DNA of 40,035 nt, taken from Flavobacteriales bacterium. Lineage in GTDB: Bacteria; Bacteroidota; Bacteroidia; Flavobacteriales; Flavobacteriaceae. Position numbers and translations under genes: made by a program. The DNA lies in the NCBI GenBank assembly GCA_004213995.1, contig SGZJ01000013.1, forward strand, positions 1 to 40,035, in the 5' to 3' direction. The notes under the pieces were generated by a model. The model was not told the origin of the DNA, made no database searches, and saw nothing but the letters and a program-made list of their open reading frames with translations. Positions 36,282 to 40,035 of the stretch are shown here, in pieces. Position 1 is the stretch's first letter. Each line of letters starts with the position of its first letter.

Positions 36282-36572
36282 TTAATCTTGAACTTCAACT
36301 ATTTTGTTTATGGTCTTTGCAAGTTTAAAGTCTAAATCTGTTACTCCTCCAGCATCATGCGTTGTTAGTCTGATTTCAAGTTTATTATAAACGTTTTTCC
36401 ACTCTGGGTGATGATTTAATGCTTCACATTCAAAAGCAATTCTATTCATCGCTGACATACAATCTTTAAAATTATCAAATTCAAAGTCTGTATTTAATGC
36501 ATTGTCACAATAATCCCAATCCTGCAATAATTCTATTTTGTCTTTTATTTCTGACTCTGTAAGTTTTTTCAT
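36282..36572 (-). CDS. phhB: Pterin-4-alpha-carbinolamine dehydratase
   Basis: The enzyme dehydrates 4a-hydroxytetrahydropterin, recycling the cofactor after aromatic amino acid hydroxylation. The 96-aa protein has the active-site pattern NHHPEW (His54, His55, Pro56) and [11 protein letters not shown] (His72, Asp73). A TTG start at 36578 is possible, but the ATG at 36572 is preferred. Its natural partner is the hydroxylase at 1738-3471, 33 kb away in the same window. Length is normal. Confidence 0.93.
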   Translation of the reverse strand: MKKLTESEIKDKIELLQDWDYCDNALNTDFEFDNFKDCMSAMNRIAFECEALNHHPEWKNVYNKLEIRLTTHDAGGVTDLDFKLAKTINKIVEVQD

Positions 36573-36608
36573 AATCAATTTTTTTACAATCTAAATAAAT
36601 CAAGCTCT

Positions 36609-36648
36609 TTAACATGTTAATTAATAGTTAAAACAGCTATTGTACAAT
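36609..36648. promoter_or_regulatory. Two perfect palindromes between divergent genes (possible operators)
   Basis: TTAACATGTTAA (36609-36620) and ATTGTACAAT (36639-36648) lie in the 152-nt gap between the pterin dehydratase gene and the divergent cupredoxin gene. Their centres are 29 bp apart, close to three helical turns. They look like dimer binding sites. AT-rich sequence makes chance palindromes fairly common, so this is tentative. Confidence 0.4.
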
Positions 36649-36689
36649 TTTTAACAAAACTTTAAGTGACCAGGAGTGTGGTTTGTGCT

Positions 36690-36697
36690 TATCTTTG
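36690..36697 (+). promoter_or_regulatory. Likely -7 element upstream of the cupredoxin gene
   Basis: TATCTTTG matches TAnnTTTG exactly, 27 nt before the start codon at 36725. No convincing TTTG -33 element is seen at 17-23 nt spacing, so strength or regulator dependence is unclear. Confidence 0.45.
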
Positions 36698-36724
36698 ATT
36701 AACCTCTAATTAAAATATTTTAAT

Positions 36725-37285
36725 ATGAAAAAAATTACCCTTTTAATTTTTATGACATTATGTGTGTTATCTAACGCCCAAACAACATATAACTATGATT
36801 GGAACATGCAAAGTACCAATCAACAAATAACTGTCAACGTAGGTGACACAGTAGTTTGGACTTGGGGCTCGGGATCTCATAATCTAATATCAACTTCTGG
36901 AACACACACTTTTGACAGTGATTATCATGGTCAAGGTTACACCTACTCATTGACTTTTAACGAACCCGGAGTAACCGATTACACCTGCACTCCTCACGCT
37001 TCCATGTATGGAACAATTACTGTAAATTCTGCTATGTCTTTAGATGCAAGCGAGAGATTAGGGTTAAACATATTTCCTAACCCTGTTTCATCAGGATATG
37101 TTACACTGAAAACATCAGTTAGTGGAGTCAAAAACATAGAATTATTTGACCTAAGTGGAAAAAGGGTTTTAAAAACATCTATTAATGCTGACATATTAAA
37201 TGTAACCTCAGTTAATTCTGGCGTATACTTTATTAAACTATCTATAAATGGAGTAAGTGAAACTTCTAAATTAATAATTAGGTAA
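36725..37285 (+). CDS. T9SS-exported cupredoxin (amicyanin/plastocyanin-like)
   Basis: A 186-aa blue-copper protein. A signal peptide (residues 1-18, ending SNAQ) is followed by a cupredoxin domain (about 20-100). Type 1 copper ligands are His52 (GSHNLI), Cys88, His91 and Met94 in YTCTPHASMYG. The C-x2-H-x2-M spacing is that of amicyanin. A T9SS sorting domain begins with IFPNPVSSGYVTL at about residue 117 and ends SETSKLIIR. It should carry electrons at the cell surface. It precedes, 43 nt away, the YceI-OB-DUF5777-Rieske group. Confidence 0.92.
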   Translation: MKKITLLIFMTLCVLSNAQTTYNYDWNMQSTNQQITVNVGDTVVWTWGSGSHNLISTSGTHTFDSDYHGQGYTYSLTFNEPGVTDYTCTPHASMYGTITVNSAMSLDASERLGLNIFPNPVSSGYVTLKTSVSGVKNIELFDLSGKRVLKTSINADILNVTSVNSGVYFIKLSINGVSETSKLIIR

Positions 37286-37328
37286 AGCTAACTTCAAAGT
37301 GCTAAAGTGAGTTAATATTAATATCTTT

Positions 37329-37880
37329 ATGTGCATGAAGTATAGGTTTTTATTTTATTTTGTATTTCTCTCGGCTCTGGTTAGTGCCCAAAAGTATGCT
37401 ACACGATCTGGAACAACCTCTTTTGTTGGAAGCGAAGAAACATTTGAACAAATTAAAGCGGTTAATAGTGTTTCTACATCCATTTTAGATTCTTCTAGTG
37501 GTGAAATTGCAATACTTCTTTTTATAAGTGCATTTGATTTTGATATATCGTTAATGCAGGAGCATTTTAATGAAAATTATATGGATTCTTCTAAATATCC
37601 AAAGGCAACTTTTTCTGGAAATATTCAAAACTTCTCACTTGAAGATTTATCAGTGTCCGAAAAAGAGTATAAAGTTTTAGGCATCTTAACAATAAGAGGT
37701 ATTGAGAAAGAGATTGCTGTTGCTTGTCGTTTAAGTAAAATAAAAGAAGGGCTGTCCTTAAAAACAAATTTTAATGTGTTAGCTAGTGATTTTGATATCA
37801 AGATTCCAAAAGTTGTTAGAAACAAAATATCAAAAGAAATTAATATTACAGCAGAATATGATCTTGTTGAAAAACTATAA
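37329..37880 (+). CDS. Exported YceI-like protein
   Basis: A 183-aa protein with a signal peptide (FLFYFVFLSALVSAQ) and a YceI-type barrel: FDFDISLMQEHFNENYMDSSKYPKATF and a GILTIRGIEKEI strand pair are family-like. ATGs at 37329 and 37335 are both usable; the second gives a cleaner basic N-terminus. It overlaps the next gene by 23 nt. It is the second YceI-related gene in the window and diverges clearly from the first. Confidence 0.85.
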   Translation: MCMKYRFLFYFVFLSALVSAQKYATRSGTTSFVGSEETFEQIKAVNSVSTSILDSSSGEIAILLFISAFDFDISLMQEHFNENYMDSSKYPKATFSGNIQNFSLEDLSVSEKEYKVLGILTIRGIEKEIAVACRLSKIKEGLSLKTNFNVLASDFDIKIPKVVRNKISKEINITAEYDLVEKL

Positions 37881-38244
37881 ATGGACCTTATTAACAGTCG
37901 GATTCTTTTTAGTCTCCTTGCTGTTTTTAATAAATTTTGCTTACAAAAAAGAAGTGCCAGTTTCTGAAAAAGTCGCCGTATTCTCTGGCGAGGTGTCTAG
38001 TTTTATTAATGCAAATATTGTAGAAAACTCAGTAGTTGTTTTAAAAGCCTCTGTTACGGCAGTTAGAGGCAAAGAGCTTGAATTAGAAAGTGTGATTAGC
38101 GTACAGTATCTTGAGTCAGAAAGTCAGAGTTTTAGTAATATCAAAAAAGGTGATTTAGTTTTCTTAAAAGGAATTTATTTAGGCTACGATGATTTGTTTG
38201 AGGAATATAAATTAATAAACTGTATATTGTTAGATGATGAATAA
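37858..38244 (+). CDS. Membrane-anchored OB-fold-like protein (tRNA_anti-like)
   Basis: A 128-aa protein with one N-terminal membrane helix (WTLLTVGFFLVSLLFLINF). The rest has an OB-like pattern: VVVLKASVTAVRGKELELES, IKKGDLVFLKGIYLGYDDL and a final KLINCILL, close to what I recall of the tRNA_anti-like lipoprotein family. The frame opens at 37786 inside the previous gene, but ATG 37858 lies just before the helix and gives the usual size, so I chose it. It overlaps DUF5777 by 11 nt. Confidence 0.75.
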   Translation: MILLKNYKWTLLTVGFFLVSLLFLINFAYKKEVPVSEKVAVFSGEVSSFINANIVENSVVVLKASVTAVRGKELELESVISVQYLESESQSFSNIKKGDLVFLKGIYLGYDDLFEEYKLINCILLDDE

Positions 38245-39091
38245 ATTCTATTGTTTTGTTATAACCTTTTTGTTCGGTTGTTTTGCTTTTAGTCAAAACA
38301 CTCTTTTGGATGAAATAACCTCAGAGTCTGACTATAAAAACACATTTGAGATGCCGGCGTTTAAAGCAATGAAAGTGGTTAATAATCAGTCAACCAAGTT
38401 AGCTGCAAAAGGTGATTTATATCTGTATGTTGGTCACAGGTTCGGAGCAATAAAGGGTGGTATAGGCTCGTTATTTGGGTTGGATTATGCCAATACCAAA
38501 ATTGAAATGTTATATGGCTTATTAAATGAAGTTCAAGTCGGTTTTAGTCGTGAATCTTTCAAAAAAACCTATAATATTCATGTGAAATATGCGATCAAAA
38601 AACAAACAAGTACATTTCCAGTTTCTATAGTTGGTTATAATAGCATTAATCTAGATACGTCTTTGGATGAGAATATATATCCTAATCTAAACTTTAATGA
38701 AAGGTATGTTTATATTTCTCAGCTACTTATCTCAAGAAGGTTCAGTGATAATTTTTCTTTACAATTATCTCCTTCTGTTGTTAAGCATAATTTTTTAACG
38801 ACACAATCTAAAACAGATTATAATTATATATTAAACACTGGAAGCAGATTAAAAATATCTAAAAGAAGTTCCTTTAACATTGACTACTCTCATCATTTAA
38901 ATAGATTAAGTAGCTCTACTGAAAAAAATGTTCTTAGCCTTGGTATTGATATGGAAACTGGTGGGCATGTCTTCCAATTGTTGTTTTCAAACACGCAAGC
39001 ATCTGATGAAGCTGGTGTTTTAACAATGGCAGAAGGAGATTGGCTTAAGGGTGATGTCTTTTTTGGATTTAATATTTTAAGAGTATTTTAA
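38234..39091 (+). CDS. DUF5777 family outer-membrane-type protein
   Basis: A 285-aa protein with a signal peptide (FYCFVITFLFGCFAFSQ). The segment LAAKGDLYLYVGHRFGAIKGGIGSLFGLDYANTKIEMLYGL is typical of DUF5777 as I remember it. Alternating strands and a final FFGFNILRVF suggest a small beta-barrel. The function is unknown. It starts inside the OB-like gene stop and is 12 nt before the Rieske gene, so all four genes probably form one operon. Confidence 0.82.
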   Translation: MMNKFYCFVITFLFGCFAFSQNTLLDEITSESDYKNTFEMPAFKAMKVVNNQSTKLAAKGDLYLYVGHRFGAIKGGIGSLFGLDYANTKIEMLYGLLNEVQVGFSRESFKKTYNIHVKYAIKKQTSTFPVSIVGYNSINLDTSLDENIYPNLNFNERYVYISQLLISRRFSDNFSLQLSPSVVKHNFLTTQSKTDYNYILNTGSRLKISKRSSFNIDYSHHLNRLSSSTEKNVLSLGIDMETGGHVFQLLFSNTQASDEAGVLTMAEGDWLKGDVFFGFNILRVF

Positions 39092-39103
39092 AAATCAAAT
39101 TAT

Positions 39104-39568
39104 ATGAAAACTAGAAGAAAATTTTTAAAGGAAGTTTGTCCTACTGTAGCTTTTGCCTTTTTTGGGCTTTCTTTTTTAGAAGCGTGCTCTACTGACGAAG
39201 CACAAAATGACGGCCCAAATAGTGGGGGCGATAACGATGGTGTTGGATTTGTTCAAGACGGAAATGTTTACACCATTGACTTAAATAGTTCAAACTTTAG
39301 CGCTTTAGCTACTGTTGGTGGTTGGATGAATGGCTACTCATTGGGATTACAAATGCTTTTTTTAAGGATCTCTAACGACACAATTCAGGCGTATAGTAAC
39401 GCTTGCCCGCACAATGGAACAAGGAATTTATGGGAATTAAATGGTGAAAATTTTAGATGTAACGACCATGGCAATTCTTATTCTTCAAACGATTGCTCTG
39501 GATCCTCAGGATCTTTAAATTGTTATAGCTCTTTAATTGAAGGAAATTCTTTAATTGTTACCACTTAA
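39104..39568 (+). CDS. Rieske 2Fe-2S protein with Tat/lipoprotein-like signal
   Basis: A 154-aa exported protein. The N-terminus has twin arginines (RRKFLKE), a hydrophobic segment and a possible lipobox at Cys28 (FLEAC). The cluster ligands are Cys101 and His103 in CPHNG and Cys119 and His122 in CNDHG, 15 residues apart. The two extra cysteines that form a disulfide in bc1 Rieske proteins are absent, as in the low-potential, dioxygenase-ferredoxin type. Tat export would fit folding with the cluster before transport. It ends the operon and overlaps the convergent small membrane protein by 4 nt. Confidence 0.9.
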   Translation: MKTRRKFLKEVCPTVAFAFFGLSFLEACSTDEAQNDGPNSGGDNDGVGFVQDGNVYTIDLNSSNFSALATVGGWMNGYSLGLQMLFLRISNDTIQAYSNACPHNGTRNLWELNGENFRCNDHGNSYSSNDCSGSSGSLNCYSSLIEGNSLIVTT

Positions 39569-39813
39569 AAAATCCCTACTGCTAATTCGGCCCAAAGCAA
39601 AAAAAAGATAAGCAGTATAACAAAGTTGTAAAAGAGTCTCTTTCTTGGATGTTTTATTTTCTGAGACACAACAGCTATAGCTATGCCAACAAAAAGTAAA
39701 ATAACTCCCATTATTAAAAAGTCTAAAATTCCCCAATCAACTTGATCTGATAAAATCGTTCCAATCAATGGGAATATTAGAAGCATGAGAGGGTAAAACA
39801 TTTTCTTAGTCAT
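39565..39813 (-). CDS. Small membrane protein of unknown function (82 aa)
   Basis: No domain is recognised. The 82-aa product has three hydrophobic segments (about residues 6-22, 27-49 and 62-81) separated by a basic loop, QKIKHPRKR. It is convergent with the Rieske gene. The start ATG at 39813 follows a normal intergenic gap. Confidence 0.7.
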   Translation of the reverse strand: MTKKMFYPLMLLIFPLIGTILSDQVDWGILDFLIMGVILLFVGIAIAVVSQKIKHPRKRLFYNFVILLIFFLLWAELAVGIF

Positions 39814-39882
39814 ACAATCAAGTTACAACTTTAATCCTTCTGATAAAAAACATTTTTTATGTAAAGATATGTTGATCATTAG

Positions 39883-39912
39883 TTTGGAAATGTGTTGTTT
39901 CTTCTATATTTG
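39883..39912 (+). promoter_or_regulatory. Bacteroidota-type promoter for the last gene
   Basis: TTTG at 39883-39886 and TATATTTG at 39905-39912 are separated by 18 nt. This fits the -33 TTTG / -7 TAnnTTTG consensus. The start codon lies 34 nt downstream. Confidence 0.65.
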
Positions 39913-39946
39913 CATCTTATAATTCAACAAAATTATATCTATTAAT

Positions 39947-40035
39947 ATGTTGCAATATTTCAGTAATGATGTTGGTCAAATAAAAATGACCCAAGTTCAA
40001 TATTTATCAATCGCGATTTGTTTCTTAATGAGTGT
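39947..40035 (+). CDS. 5' end of a gene, possibly a membrane transporter (cut by window end)
   Basis: An ATG at 39947 opens a frame that runs to the end of the window (29 full codons). The visible end MTQVQYLSIAICFLMS looks like the first helix of a transporter, possibly MFS; an internal ATG could be the true start. A good promoter precedes it. The family cannot be fixed from so few residues. Confidence 0.45.
   Translation, partial: MLQYFSNDVGQIKMTQVQYLSIAICFLMS

Noticed and set aside
37786-37857. Upstream extension of the OB-like protein frame
   Set aside because: It lies inside the YceI-like gene and precedes the membrane helix with residues unlike a signal region. ATG 37858 is more plausible.
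39843-39860. Symmetric ATAAAAAA-CA-TTTTTTAT in the last intergenic region
   Set aside because: Only A/T pairing, in a divergent promoter gap and not after a gene, so not a terminator.

Overview
The window looks like a chromosomal segment of a marine-type flavobacterium (Bacteroidota, Flavobacteriia). The sequence is very AT-rich and tightly packed, with short gaps, several 1-11 nt gene overlaps and frequent TTG starts without Shine-Dalgarno sites. Two proteins end in type IX secretion (T9SS) sorting domains, at least one promoter fits the Bacteroidota -33 TTTG / -7 TAnnTTTG pattern, and family-typical genes such as DUF2911, DUF5777 and YceI are present. I saw no tRNA, rRNA, CRISPR array, insertion sequence or prophage, and no gene-free stretch longer than about 200 nt.

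Region 1 (1-8.7 kb, plus strand) is an aromatic amino acid catabolic operon. It holds homogentisate dioxygenase (cut by the window edge), HPPD, a long pterin-dependent aromatic amino acid hydroxylase, fumarylacetoacetase, a flavin reductase-like protein and a 78-aa unknown. GNAT, MATE, QueD/PTPS-like and LpxH genes follow. Together these take Phe/Tyr to fumarate and acetoacetate, except that no maleylacetoacetate isomerase is visible. A pterin carbinolamine dehydratase that would recycle the hydroxylase cofactor lies at 36.3-36.6 kb.

Region 2 (8.7-15.6 kb) is housekeeping: a minus-strand group (MFS transporter, RecJ, OsmC-like, RsmI), then divergent thymidine kinase, alanine racemase and aspartate-semialdehyde dehydrogenase. 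Region 3 (15.7-21.0 kb) has a secreted histidine phosphatase and a 1565-aa T9SS-exported protein. That protein contains a phosphohistidine swivel motif and a PEP-synthase/GWD-type ATP-grasp domain, which is odd for an extracellular protein. Region 4 (21.0-27.1 kb, minus strand) is the conserved pdxA-DUF177-rpmF-fabH-accB-accC lipid/ribosome block plus a FAD oxidoreductase. The rpmF-fabH gap holds a strong terminator and a striking array of A-tracts spaced about 10 bp apart.

Region 5 (27.2-31.2 kb, plus strand) has riboflavin synthase and then exported proteins: SGNH hydrolase, DUF2911, a membrane-anchored amidohydrolase and a DUF6588-like protein. A second phased A-tract array lies at the start of the SGNH gene. 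Region 6 (31.2-35.1 kb) has a ParB/SerK-like protein, a PQQ-type sugar dehydrogenase lipoprotein and an ABC-F ATPase. Region 7 (35.05-39.8 kb) is the most unusual part. It holds a 29-aa CDGSH-type iron-sulfur miniprotein coupled to a YceI gene, a possible 30-aa membrane peptide, and a redox-looking run: T9SS-exported cupredoxin, YceI-like protein, OB-fold-like membrane protein, DUF5777 protein and a Tat/lipoprotein Rieske protein. The window ends inside a gene that may be a transporter.
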